Of a DNA stretch of 64,000 nucleotides, positions 11,120 through 19,138 are shown in pieces. The notes below the pieces were generated by a model. It did no database searches. It was not told the DNA's origin and saw only the letters and a list, made by a program, of their open reading frames with translations. The translations under genes were made by a program, and so were the position numbers. The stretch is from the NCBI RefSeq assembly GCF_904426505.1, contig NZ_CAJGBN010000023.1, positions 248,001 to 312,000 of the forward strand, written 5' to 3'. Source of the stretch: Rubrivivax sp. A210 (GTDB lineage: Bacteria > Pseudomonadota > Gammaproteobacteria > Burkholderiales > Burkholderiaceae_C). Position 1 is the stretch's first letter. Every line of letters begins with the position of its first letter.

Positions 11120-12430
11120 ATGACATCAGCCTTCTTCTCGCGCCGCCTGGCGCTGCTTGCCGCCGTGGCCACGTCCCTGTTTGTCGCTGCCTGCGGCGGC
11201 GACAAGGACAGCAACAGCGGCCCGACCAGCGTGCGTGCGCTCAACCTGAGCACCGACGTGGCCAGCGTCGACGTCTACACCGACAGCACCAAGCGCTTCT
11301 CGGCCCTGGCCACCGACGCGCTGGCCACCTATATCGGGCTGGATTCCGCCACCTACTCGGTCAACGTCAAGGCCGCCGGCGACGGCGCCACGCTGTTCAC
11401 GCGCAGCTTCGGCCTCAGCCAGGACCAGCATTACACGGCCCTGGTGTGGGGACGCCAGGCGGCGCTGAACGTGACCATGCTGCCCGAGGACGAGGACAAC
11501 AGCGGCCTCGTCGCCGGCAACACCAAGCTGCGCATCCTCAACGCCACGGTCGACACCGGCACCGTCGACGTCTTCCTCACCGCCACCAGCGCCAATCTGG
11601 CCGACACCCAGGCCACCCAGGCCGGCGTGCTCTCCGGCGTGCTCAGCGGCTACCGCGAGCTGTCGGCCGGCACCTACCGCCTGCGCGTCACCGGCGAGAA
11701 GAACCCCAATGACGTGCGCCTGGACGTCCCCGCCGTGACGCTCGCCGACCGCGGTGCGACGACGCTGGTGCTCACCGCCGGCGCCGGCGGCGTGCTGCTC
11801 AACGGCACGCTGATCGCGCAGCAGGGCACGGCCACGGCCTTCAAGAACGGCAAGGCGCGCGTGCGCCTGGCCGCCGGCGTCGACGCCGCATCCACGGTCA
11901 GTGCCAGCGTCGGTGGCACCACCATCTCCGGCGCCGTGGCCTCGCCGCGCGTGGGCGGCTATGTGCTGGTCAACGCCGGCACGGCCGATCTGACGGTCTC
12001 CATCAACGGCGCCGCCCTTGCCCCCATCGCCAGCAGCTTTGCCGAAGGCGGCGACTACACGGTGCTTGCCTACGGCCCGGCGGCCAGCGCCCAGGCCGTG
12101 TTGCTGAACGACGACAACCGCCTGCCCAGCGCCGCCACCAATGCCAAGCTGCGCCTGGTCCACGGCCGCAACGGCGTCAGCCCGGTGTCGCTGACGCTCG
12201 ACTCCCAGCTGCTGCAGCCCAGCGACATCGTGCTCGGCGCAGCCTCGGCCTACTACGCCGCGCCGGCGGCCACCGCGGCGGTGGTCGAGATCAGCTCGCA
12301 GGATTCGGCCACGACCCTGTTCACGCGTGGCACCGTCGACACCCGGCTGACCCAGGCCCAGGGCGTCTACACCGTGTTCATGCTCGGCGGCGCGGCCACG
12401 CCGCAGGGCCTGTGGATCAAAGACCGCTGA
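11120..12430 (+). CDS. DUF4397-type lipoprotein
   Basis: A 436-residue exported lipoprotein. The signal peptide ends in a lipobox LFVAACGG at residues ~22-29. The mature part consists of tandem beta-sandwich units of DUF4397 type (for example SVRALNLSTDVASVDVYTD, TKLRILNATVDTGTVDVF, AKLRLVHGRNGVSPVSLTL). These are low in Cys, rich in Ala/Thr/Val, and roughly four in number. The function of the domain is unknown; similar proteins are surface or periplasmic and sometimes mediate adhesion. It ends 9 bases before the thioredoxin-like gene, so the two may share a transcript, though no functional link is obvious. Confidence 0.8.
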   Translation: MTSAFFSRRLALLAAVATSLFVAACGGDKDSNSGPTSVRALNLSTDVASVDVYTDSTKRFSALATDALATYIGLDSATYSVNVKAAGDGATLFTRSFGLSQDQHYTALVWGRQAALNVTMLPEDEDNSGLVAGNTKLRILNATVDTGTVDVFLTATSANLADTQATQAGVLSGVLSGYRELSAGTYRLRVTGEKNPNDVRLDVPAVTLADRGATTLVLTAGAGGVLLNGTLIAQQGTATAFKNGKARVRLAAGVDAASTVSASVGGTTISGAVASPRVGGYVLVNAGTADLTVSINGAALAPIASSFAEGGDYTVLAYGPAASAQAVLLNDDNRLPSAATNAKLRLVHGRNGVSPVSLTLDSQLLQPSDIVLGAASAYYAAPAATAAVVEISSQDSATTLFTRGTVDTRLTQAQGVYTVFMLGGAATPQGLWIKDR

Positions 12431-12439
12431 GGCAAGAAG

Positions 12440-13363
12440 ATGGCTGACTTCCGCCAACAGGGCAGCTATTCGCTGTCCGCCGCGCCGGCACCATCGCCGG
12501 CCGCGGCGCCGGAGCTGGTCTTCGACGTCACCGAGGCCGATTTCCAGCGCCAGGTGCTCGAGCTTTCGATGAAGGTGCCGGTGCTGCTGGACTGCTGGGC
12601 GCCCTGGTGCGGCCCCTGCCGCTCGCTGGGCCCCATCCTCGAAAAGCTGACCCAGGCCTATGGCGGCCAGTTCGTGCTGGCCAAGCTCAACACCGACGAG
12701 GCGCCGCAGATCAGCGCCGCGCTGCGCATGCGCAGCATTCCGCTGGTGGTGCTCTTCGTCGGCGGCCGCCCGGTTGACCAGTTCGTCGGCGCCCTGCCCG
12801 AAGGCCAGATCCGCGAGTTCCTCGACAAGCACCTGCAGCCCCAGCCCTCGCAGGCCGAGCAGCTGCGCGCCGAGGCCGCCGCAGCGCCCGACGACGAGAC
12901 GGCGCTGGCCATCCTGCAGGAGGCGCTGCAGTTCGAACCGGGCCAGCCCGAGCTGCTGCTCGACGTGGCCGAGCGCCTGCTCGCGCTGGGCGAACTCGAC
13001 GAGACGCGCGCCGTCCTCGAAAGCATTGCCGCCGAGGCCCGCAACGAGCGCCATGCCGCGCTGCTCAAGCGCCTGGCTCTGGCTGCCCACCGCCCGCCCG
13101 GCGACGCTGCCGCGCTGGCGGCCCGGATCGCCGCCAACCCGCGCGACTTCGAGGCCCGCTTCCAGCTCGGCGCCCTGCTGGTCTGGAGCGGCGACTACAA
13201 CGCCGCCTTCGACCAGTTGCTCGAGGTGGTGATGCGCGACAAGGCCGAGGGCCAACCTGATCGCGAGCGCGCCCGCAAGCAGCTCGTCGAGTGGTTCGAG
13301 GTCTGCCCCGACGCCGCCGCCGTGAGCCGCGGCCGCCGCTACCTGGGCATGTACCTCAACTAG
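12440..13363 (+). CDS. ybbN: Thioredoxin-TPR co-chaperone, YbbN/CnoX type
   Basis: A 307-residue protein with a thioredoxin fold at residues ~25-135 and TPR-like helices beyond. The active site reads WAPWCGPCRSLGP, a full CGPC, whereas E. coli CnoX has SxxC, so this one may retain disulfide reductase activity. The cis-proline loop is RSIPLVVLF. The C-terminal half shows repeated helices (LAILQEALQFEPGQPELLLD and similar). Family members hand chlorine-stressed or unfolded clients to GroEL or DnaK. It follows the DUF4397 lipoprotein gene by 9 bases, with AAGAAG as a weak ribosome-binding site. Confidence 0.88.
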   Translation: MADFRQQGSYSLSAAPAPSPAAAPELVFDVTEADFQRQVLELSMKVPVLLDCWAPWCGPCRSLGPILEKLTQAYGGQFVLAKLNTDEAPQISAALRMRSIPLVVLFVGGRPVDQFVGALPEGQIREFLDKHLQPQPSQAEQLRAEAAAAPDDETALAILQEALQFEPGQPELLLDVAERLLALGELDETRAVLESIAAEARNERHAALLKRLALAAHRPPGDAAALAARIAANPRDFEARFQLGALLVWSGDYNAAFDQLLEVVMRDKAEGQPDRERARKQLVEWFEVCPDAAAVSRGRRYLGMYLN

Positions 13364-13417
13364 GGACGGCCCGCGAGGCGCCGCAGGCCGCGGTGCGTGA
13401 AGTGGCGCGGTGGCTGG

Positions 13418-13463
13418 CGACCCCCGCACCCCGTGGATGGGGGGAAAGCCCAGGCGGCGTGAG
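13418..13463 (+). promoter_or_regulatory. G-box element upstream of a PEP-CTERM gene
   Basis: CGACCCCC, a spacer, then GGGGGGAAAGCCCA and CGGCGTGAG, 90-135 bases before the PEP-CTERM gene at 13553. The 25 bases from GGGGGG onward match those at 58091 with only four differences. Overlapping hairpins (GCCCAGGC with GCCTGGGC, and GGCGGC with GCCGCC) also lie here, so the stretch could act as DNA or RNA. Confidence 0.45.
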
Positions 13464-13552
13464 CCGCCCGGCCGGCTGCCTGGGCGTAGATGGGCAGGCG
13501 TTGCGCACGGGCGCGCGGCGCCGGACTTGCCCAACCCACGCCAGCACCTCCC

Positions 13553-14347
13553 ATGAAACACGCTCACACCCTGGTCGCCGCAGCCTTGCTGCTGGGCGCT
13601 GCAGCGGCCGAGGCCGCCCCCATCGTCTATGACTTCACAGGCCGCTTCACGATGTGCGGCGGCAACCTTGGCCCCAAGCAGTGCAACCAGCTCATCTCCG
13701 CCGGCAGCGATGGCGTGTGGAGCCTGTCGGGCAGCATCCGCTTCGACGACAGCGTGGCGCCCTGGCAGGTGGCCGCGCCCTTCAACACCTACTCGATGGC
13801 CGGCCTGGCGCAGTTCGAGATGCAGATGACCATCGAGGGCACGCACCACGCACGGTCGACCGGTGCCTACACACCCACGCAGAGCAACCCGGGCAGCGCC
13901 AAGATCGAGGTACGCGACTCGCCCAGCGGCGACGGCCTTTCGCTGGTGGACAGCTCCCCGGCGATCGACTTCGAGGTGCCGGCGGGCTACACGCCCTTCA
14001 GCTTCCCCGGCCAGCCCCACAACGCGACCTGGGGCATGTACATCTCGCTGCTGCCGTTGGGGGCCTTCTCGAGCAAGGCGCTGCCGGCCACGCCCCCGGA
14101 CATCAACGCCCTGGGCGTGCAACGCACGATTGGCATGCAGTTCTCGTACACGAACGCACGCGACCAGTTCTTCAGCGTCTACTGGAACGGCCAGATCGAC
14201 ACGCTGACGCTCGGCTCGGCCAGTGGCGCGGGCAGCAGCGGCACCCACACCGTACCCGAGCCCACGTCGGCGCTGCTGGTGCTGTGCGGGCTGCTGGCGG
14301 CAGCCCCGCTGCGGCAGCGTGCCATGGCCAGGCGGGCGGCGGCCTGA
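13553..14347 (+). CDS. PEP-CTERM sorting domain protein
   Basis: Exported 264-residue protein. The signal peptide occupies residues 1-22 (MKHAHTLVAAALLLG, ending AEAAP). The mature part has two cysteines (MCGGNLGPKQCNQ) that could form one disulfide, followed by a beta-rich body. The tail is VPEPTSALLVLCGLLAAAP followed by basic residues, a PEP-CTERM exosortase signal. The start at 13553 is chosen because the upstream in-frame extension is Arg/Ala-rich shadow. The function of the mature domain is unknown. It is convergent with putA, with 25 bases between stops. Confidence 0.87.
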   Translation: MKHAHTLVAAALLLGAAAAEAAPIVYDFTGRFTMCGGNLGPKQCNQLISAGSDGVWSLSGSIRFDDSVAPWQVAAPFNTYSMAGLAQFEMQMTIEGTHHARSTGAYTPTQSNPGSAKIEVRDSPSGDGLSLVDSSPAIDFEVPAGYTPFSFPGQPHNATWGMYISLLPLGAFSSKALPATPPDINALGVQRTIGMQFSYTNARDQFFSVYWNGQIDTLTLGSASGAGSSGTHTVPEPTSALLVLCGLLAAAPLRQRAMARRAAA

Positions 14348-14372
14348 GAACGGGGCGCGGCAGGCGTGCCGC

Positions 14373-17357
14373 CTAGGCCGTTGCCGCCAGCAGCTCAGCG
14401 TTGCCGCCGGCCGCCGTGGTGTTGATGGTCAGCGTCTGCTCGGCGCAGAAGCGGTAGAGGTAGTGCGGGCCGCCGGCCTTGGGGCCGGTGCCGCTCAGGC
14501 CCTCGCCGCCGAAGGGCTGCACACCCACCACGGCGCCGATCATGTTGCGGTTGACGTAGACATTGCCCACGCGCGCCGCATCGGCCAGGCGCTGGGCGCG
14601 GCTGTCGATGCGCGTCTGCAGGCCTAAGGTGAGGCCGTAGCCCAGGGCGTTGATCTGGCGCATCACCTCCTGCACGTCACCGGACCAGCGGACGACGTGC
14701 AGCACGGGGCCGAAGATCTCGGTCTTCAGCTCGGCGATGCGCGCGATCTCGAAGGCCACCGGCGCCACCAGGCGCGGCAGCCGGTTCTGCACCGGGCTCT
14801 CGCCCAGCAGCTTCGCCTCGCGGCGCAGGCGTTCGACGTGCCCGGCGATGCCGGCATGGGCCTCGTCGTCGATGACCGGGCCGACATCGGTGGCCAGCTC
14901 GGCCGGGTCGCCCACGCTCAGCTCGGCCAGCGCACCTTGCAGCATGGCGATCAGGTCGTCGGCGATGCCCTCATGCACGCACAGCAGGCGCAGCGCGCTG
15001 CAGCGCTGGCCGGCGCTGCGGAAGGCGCTCTGCACCACGGCGTCGATCACCTGCTCGGGCAGGGCCGTGCTGTCGACGATCATCGCGTTCAGCCCGCCGG
15101 TCTCGGCGATCAGCGGCACGATGGCGCCGTCCTTGGCAGCCAGCGTGCGGTTGATGTGGCGTGCCACCGCGGTGCTGCCGGTGAAGCAGACGCCGGCCGC
15201 GGCCGGGTGCGCCACCAAAGCTGCGCCCGTGGTTTCGCCGGGCCCGTGCAGCAGCACCAGTGCGTCTTCGGGCAGACCCACTTCGTGCAGCAAGGCGACG
15301 AAGCGCGCCGCCACGGCCGGCGTCTGCTCGGCCGGCTTGGCCGCCACCGCATTGCCCGCCACCAGGGCCGCCACCACCTGGCCGGCGAAGATGGCGAGCG
15401 GAAAGTTCCAGGGGCTGATGCAGACGAAGACGCCGCGCCCGTGCAGGCGCAGCACATTGCTCTCGCCGGTGGGGCCGGGCAGCTGCTGCTCGGCCAGGCG
15501 GGCCTCGGCCTGGTCGGCGTAGTAGCGGCAGAAGTCCACCGCCTCGCGCACCTCGGCCACGCAGTCGCCCAGGGTCTTGTGCGCCTCCTTCACGAGCAGT
15601 GCGCAGTACTCGGGCTGGCGCGCATCGAGCAAGTCGCCGGCGCGGCGCAGCAGCGCGGCGCGCTCGGCCAGCGGGCGCCGGCTCCAGCTCTCGAAGCCCT
15701 GCTGCAAACGGGCCATGGCCGCATCGACCTCGGCCGGCACGGCCAGCGGCGGCGGCATCACCTCGACGCGGCCCAGCGCATCCAGCAGGGGCTGACGCAT
15801 CGCCGCGCAGGCGAGGTCGACGCCGGTGGAATTGGCGCGCACCGGCCCATAGAGCGCCGGCGGCAGCGCCAGGCCAGGCGCGGGCGCCGGCTGCAGCGGC
15901 GAGGCCAGCAGTTCCTCGGGGCTCACGTTGGCGTCGGCGAGCTGGTGCACGAAGGAGGAGTTGGCGCCGTTTTCCAGCAGGCGGCGCACCAGGTAGGCCA
16001 GCAGGTCGCGGTGCTCGCCCACCGGCGCGTAGACGCGGCAGGCGATGGCCCGGTCCTTCAGCACCTCGTGGTGGATGCCCTCGCCCATGCCGTGCAGGCG
16101 CTGCAGCTCGAAGGCCGCGCCTTGCTGGCGCGCCATCTGCACGATGGCGGCGATGGTGCCGGCGTTGTGGGTGGCGAACTGCGGGTAGATCACCGTATGG
16201 TGCTCGATCAGCCGCGCTGCGCAGGCCAGGTAGTTGATGTCGGTGTGGTGCTTGTGCGTGAACACCGGGTAGCCGGGCAGGCCGGCTTCCTGCGCGCGCT
16301 TGATCTCGCCGTCCCAGTAGGCGCCCTTGACCAGGCGTACGACGAACTTGATGCCGTGGCGGCGCGCCATCGCGGCCACCGCGTCCACCACCTCCAGCCC
16401 GCGCGTCTGGTAGGCCTGTACCGCCAGGCCCAGGCCACCCCACTGCGGGTGCTCGCGCGCCACGCCCTCGGCCAGCGCGTCCAGCAGGTCCAGCGACAGC
16501 TCCAGGCGGTCGCTCTCCTCGGCGTCGATGGCGATGTTGATGTCGGCGCGCGCCGCGTGGTCCACCAGGGCGCGCAGGCGCGGCAGCAGCTCGGCAAAGA
16601 CGCGCGCCCGCTGCGCCTCTTCATAGCGCGGGTAGAGGGCGCTGAGCTTGACCGAGATCTCGTCGCGCCCGGCCGGGCCCTTGCCCGGCGTCGCGCCATG
16701 GCCGGCGCCGATGGCGGCGATGGCACGCTCGTAGGCAGCCAGGTAGTCGCGCGCCGCCGCCTCGGTGCGCGCGCCCTCGCCCAGCATGTCGAAGCTGAAG
16801 CGCAGGCCCGCCGCCGCCTTGCGCTGGGCACCGGACTCGGCCATGGCGTCGGCGATGGTGCGCGCATAGACGAACTGCCGCCCCAGCAGCTGGATGGCGC
16901 GCACGGTGGCCGCGACCACGGTGCGCGCGCCCAGGCGCGCCAGCAGGCCGCTCGCCTCGTCGCTGCCGGGCAGGAACTTCTTGGACAGCGTGATGGCGCT
17001 GGCCGAGAGCTGGGCCAGCATCTTGTGCGGGCTGCCCTCGGTGGCGCCATCGAAATCGGCGCGGCCGAGCTGGTCGGCGGTGAGCGCAATGGCGGTTTCG
17101 GCATCGGGCACGCGCAGCAAGGCCTCGGCCAGGCGCATCAGGGCCAGGCCCTCGGCGCTGGAGATGGGGTATTCGCGCAGCAGCGATTCCATGGCCCAGA
17201 AGGGCGCCGGGTGGGCGCGCGCCCCCAGCACCCAGGGCCGCGCCGCAGCCACCACGGCCGGCCAGTCCAGCCGGCCCCGCAGCACGTCCAGGGCGGCGGC
17301 CACCACCTCGGCCTCGGGGCGGTAGGGGAAGGGCAGGCGGGCGATGGCTGGGTTCAT
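14373..17357 (-). CDS. putA: Bifunctional proline dehydrogenase / glutamate semialdehyde dehydrogenase PutA
   Basis: Oxidises proline to glutamate in two channelled steps, passing electrons to the quinone pool via FAD and to NAD. It has 994 residues, the short 'type A' form without the N-terminal ribbon-helix-helix repressor domain of E. coli PutA (1320 residues). The proline dehydrogenase barrel (~70-450) shows RLVKGAYWD and the FAD-binding region YPQFATHNAG. The aldehyde dehydrogenase domain (~490-980) shows SPWNFPLAIF, FTGSTAVARHI, the catalytic Glu in AETGGLN (~750) and the catalytic Cys in AGQRCSALR (~785). Lacking its own repressor domain, it is probably controlled by the divergently transcribed Lrp-family gene. 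Confidence 0.97.
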   Translation of the reverse strand: MNPAIARLPFPYRPEAEVVAAALDVLRGRLDWPAVVAAARPWVLGARAHPAPFWAMESLLREYPISSAEGLALMRLAEALLRVPDAETAIALTADQLGRADFDGATEGSPHKMLAQLSASAITLSKKFLPGSDEASGLLARLGARTVVAATVRAIQLLGRQFVYARTIADAMAESGAQRKAAAGLRFSFDMLGEGARTEAAARDYLAAYERAIAAIGAGHGATPGKGPAGRDEISVKLSALYPRYEEAQRARVFAELLPRLRALVDHAARADINIAIDAEESDRLELSLDLLDALAEGVAREHPQWGGLGLAVQAYQTRGLEVVDAVAAMARRHGIKFVVRLVKGAYWDGEIKRAQEAGLPGYPVFTHKHHTDINYLACAARLIEHHTVIYPQFATHNAGTIAAIVQMARQQGAAFELQRLHGMGEGIHHEVLKDRAIACRVYAPVGEHRDLLAYLVRRLLENGANSSFVHQLADANVSPEELLASPLQPAPAPGLALPPALYGPVRANSTGVDLACAAMRQPLLDALGRVEVMPPPLAVPAEVDAAMARLQQGFESWSRRPLAERAALLRRAGDLLDARQPEYCALLVKEAHKTLGDCVAEVREAVDFCRYYADQAEARLAEQQLPGPTGESNVLRLHGRGVFVCISPWNFPLAIFAGQVVAALVAGNAVAAKPAEQTPAVAARFVALLHEVGLPEDALVLLHGPGETTGAALVAHPAAAGVCFTGSTAVARHINRTLAAKDGAIVPLIAETGGLNAMIVDSTALPEQVIDAVVQSAFRSAGQRCSALRLLCVHEGIADDLIAMLQGALAELSVGDPAELATDVGPVIDDEAHAGIAGHVERLRREAKLLGESPVQNRLPRLVAPVAFEIARIAELKTEIFGPVLHVVRWSGDVQEVMRQINALGYGLTLGLQTRIDSRAQRLADAARVGNVYVNRNMIGAVVGVQPFGGEGLSGTGPKAGGPHYLYRFCAEQTLTINTTAAGGNAELLAATA

Positions 17358-17449
17358 GGTGCGTCCTCTGGCGTCAGGATGCGCAGCTTATTCTTCTGGG
17401 GGCCGAACCTGATGCGGGAATCAGGCCTCGTGATAGAGAATCATCCACC

Positions 17450-17944
17450 ATGGACTCGACCCCCGAAGAAGCCGGCCGCAACGGACGCGAGCTCGACAAG
17501 ATCGACCGCCGCATCCTGCGCGCACTGCAGGCCGACGGCCGCATGAGCAATCTCAAGCTCGCCGAGGAAGTACACCTGTCGCCCACCGCGGTGCTCGAGC
17601 GCGTCAAGCGCCTCACCCGCGAGGGCTACATCCTCGGCTACGAGGCGCGGCTCAACCCGGCCCGCCTGGGTGCGGGGCTGCTGGTCTTCGTCGAGATCCT
17701 GCTCGACCGCACCGTGCACGACGTGATGGACACCTTCCGCGCCGCGGTGCAGGTGCGGCCCGAGATCCTGGAAGCGCATCTCGTGGCAGGCGGTTTCGAC
17801 TACCTGCTCAAGACGCGCGTGGCCGACATGGCGGCCTACCGGCAGTTCATCGGAAGCGTGATCTGGACCCTGCCCGGCGTGCGCGAGACGCGCACCTACG
17901 CGGTAATGGAAGAGGTCAAGAACACGACCATGCTGCCGGTGTGA
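17450..17944 (+). CDS. Lrp/AsnC-family regulator, probable activator of putA
   Basis: A 164-residue feast/famine regulator. The N-terminal HTH (~17-65) reads LDKIDRRILRALQADGRMSNLKLAEEVHLSPTAV when taken in pieces, and the C-terminal RAM/ligand-binding domain includes EAHLVAGGFDYLLKTRV. It is divergent from putA with 92 bases between start codons, the classic arrangement of PutR/BkdR-type proline-responsive activators. The effector is therefore likely to be proline (inference). The short intergenic region contains the only A/T-rich stretch nearby (ATTCTTCTGG on the putA side). Confidence 0.9.
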   Translation: MDSTPEEAGRNGRELDKIDRRILRALQADGRMSNLKLAEEVHLSPTAVLERVKRLTREGYILGYEARLNPARLGAGLLVFVEILLDRTVHDVMDTFRAAVQVRPEILEAHLVAGGFDYLLKTRVADMAAYRQFIGSVIWTLPGVRETRTYAVMEEVKNTTMLPV

Positions 17945-18062
17945 GGCTTGCCCGCCCGGGACGTGACCTCTGGCACGCGGCAGCGCGGCTGAAAGTTGCA
18001 AGCGCTTGAAAGTCCATCGCGCAAGCCGTTAGAGATCATGCCGGCCTGCGAATGCAGACGGT

Positions 18063-18148
18063 GAGAAGGGCAAACCCATCGAAAGGTGGGGACGCAAAGC
18101 CACCGGGCTAAAGCGCCGAAAAGCGCCACGCCAGCGGGGTTGCCGGCA
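18063..18148 (+). promoter_or_regulatory. GEMM-I cyclic di-GMP riboswitch aptamer
   Basis: The sequence contains the invariant blocks of the GEMM-I aptamer in order: AGGGCAAACC, GAAAGG tetraloop region, GGGACGCAAAGCC, CCGGGCTAAAG, a variable P3 hairpin (GCGCC/GGCGC-like), AGCGGGGTTGCCGG. Aligned with the V. cholerae Vc2 aptamer, the ligand-contacting positions read G20 and C92 (AGGG and TTGCC). G20 favours cyclic di-GMP over cGAMP. It sits 72 bases upstream of a 51-codon reading frame on the same strand. No classical terminator with a U-run follows. Confidence 0.9.
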
Positions 18149-18167
18149 GGAAGCCTGCACGCAGGCC
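18146..18167 (+). promoter_or_regulatory. Alternative hairpins after the riboswitch (possible expression platform)
   Basis: GCAGG(18146-18150)-AAG-CCTGC(18154-18158) and GCCTGC(18153-18158)-AC-GCAGGC(18161-18166) overlap and cannot form together. In addition, GGCCTGC upstream of the aptamer (18043-18049) is fully complementary to 18161-18167. Ligand binding could shift among these pairings. This is an inference from base pairing by eye. Confidence 0.4.
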
Positions 18168-18219
18168 TCATGTCGTAACTTCTCTTTCAATCACCGATTT
18201 GGTCAATGAAAGGGACATC

Positions 18220-18375
18220 ATGTTTCATCGCCACCAGGCTCAACCCGCAAAGACCTCCGCCACCGAATGGCACGCCGCAGCCGGTGCAAGAGTCAGGTTC
18301 ATCGAGGCCTTCGTGACGCTGGCCGTCCTGGTCCACCTCACGGGTGGCATGTTGCAAGCCGTCGGACTGGTCTGA
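18220..18375 (+). CDS. 51-residue single-helix membrane protein under the riboswitch
   Basis: Small open reading frame starting at ATG 18220, preceded by AAAGGGA at a suitable distance, ending in TGA at 18375. The protein begins MFHRHQAQPAKTS, has a polar basic N-terminal half (~26 residues), then one hydrophobic helix FIEAFVTLAVLVHLTGGMLQ and a short tail AVGLV. No domain is recognised. A lone cytoplasm-facing basic segment plus one transmembrane helix suggests a small membrane regulator or subunit. Its position as the only gene downstream of the GEMM-I riboswitch on this strand indicates that cyclic di-GMP controls its expression. It is convergent with yggS. Confidence 0.72.
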   Translation: MFHRHQAQPAKTSATEWHAAAGARVRFIEAFVTLAVLVHLTGGMLQAVGLV

Positions 18376-18381
18376 CCCCCA

Positions 18382-18414
18382 TTCGGCGAAAGGCGCGCCT
18401 CAGCGCGCGCCGAA
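18382..18414. terminator. GC-rich hairpin between convergent genes
   Basis: TTCGGC (18382-18387) pairs with GCCGAA (18409-18414), and inside it GCGCGC pairs with GCGCGC around a CTCA loop that includes the yggS stop codon. It could terminate transcription from either side. There is no U-tract, so efficiency is uncertain. Confidence 0.4.
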
Positions 18415-19092
18415 GATCGCCGTGCCCACGCGCACCAGCGTCGCACCCTCGGCCACCGCGGCCTCGAGGTCGGCGCTCATGCCCATGCTCAGCGTGTCCA
18501 GGCCCGGCAGTTCGGCCGCCAGGCCTGCCATCAGCTCGCGCAGCAGGCGGTGCGGCGCGCGCTGCGCCGCCTCGCCCTCGGCCGGTGCGGGGATGCCCAT
18601 GAGGCCGCGCAGGACCACGCGCTCGCGCGGCAGCGCGGCCACGGCGCGCGCCAGCGCCGGCAACCCGGCCGGCGCCACCCCGCTCTTGCTGGCCTCGCCG
18701 CTGACGTTGACCTGCAGGCACAGCTGCAACGGCGCCAGCCCGCTTGGCCGCTGCTCGGCCAGGCGCTCGGCGATCTTGAGCCGGTCAACCGCGTGTACCC
18801 AGTCGAAGGCCTCGGCCACGGCACGCGTCTTGTTGCTCTGCAGCGGGCCGATCAGATGCCATTCGATGCGGGCGCGGCAATCGGCCAGCGCCTCCATCTT
18901 GGCCAGTGCCTCCTGCACGTAGTTCTCGCCGAAGGCGTGCTGGCCGGCCGCCAGCGCGGCGCGCACGGCCGCCGCCGGCTGCGTCTTGCTCACTGCCAGC
19001 AGCGCCGCGCTGCCCGGGGCGCGGCCGGCCTGGGCCAGGGCTTGTTCGATGCGCCGCTGCGCTTGTTGCAGGGCCTGCGCGATGCTCTCCAT
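18400..19092 (-). CDS. yggS: YggS family pyridoxal phosphate homeostasis protein
   Basis: A 230-residue PLP-binding single-domain TIM barrel (PLPHP/YggS/PROSC). The Schiff-base lysine is Lys36 in LLAVSKTQPA. Other family motifs are FGENYVQEA, WHLIGPLQSNK and the phosphate-binding SMGMSADLEAAVAEGATLVRVG region near the C-terminus. It buffers PLP and affects amino-acid and branched-chain metabolism. It is divergent from pilT, the usual neighbour of yggS in many proteobacteria, with 46 bases between starts. Confidence 0.95.
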   Translation of the reverse strand: MESIAQALQQAQRRIEQALAQAGRAPGSAALLAVSKTQPAAAVRAALAAGQHAFGENYVQEALAKMEALADCRARIEWHLIGPLQSNKTRAVAEAFDWVHAVDRLKIAERLAEQRPSGLAPLQLCLQVNVSGEASKSGVAPAGLPALARAVAALPRERVVLRGLMGIPAPAEGEAAQRAPHRLLRELMAGLAAELPGLDTLSMGMSADLEAAVAEGATLVRVGTAIFGAR

Positions 19093-19138
19093 AATCGGTC
19101 TAGCTTAGCGCGCCCCGTTGTGGGCCCAACCACCCCCA

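Noticed and set aside
11126-14248. Long minus-strand open frame (1040 codons) across the lipoprotein, thioredoxin and PEP-CTERM genes
   Set aside because: It is the antisense frame of three well-supported genes and shows no domain or signal. The same reasoning excludes long antisense frames at 9438-11126, 30805-33894 and 43488-47276.
18063-18148. cGAMP-selective GEMM-Ib class instead of c-di-GMP
   Set aside because: The position equivalent to Vc2 G20 is G rather than A. This favours c-di-GMP, though only ligand measurement would settle it.
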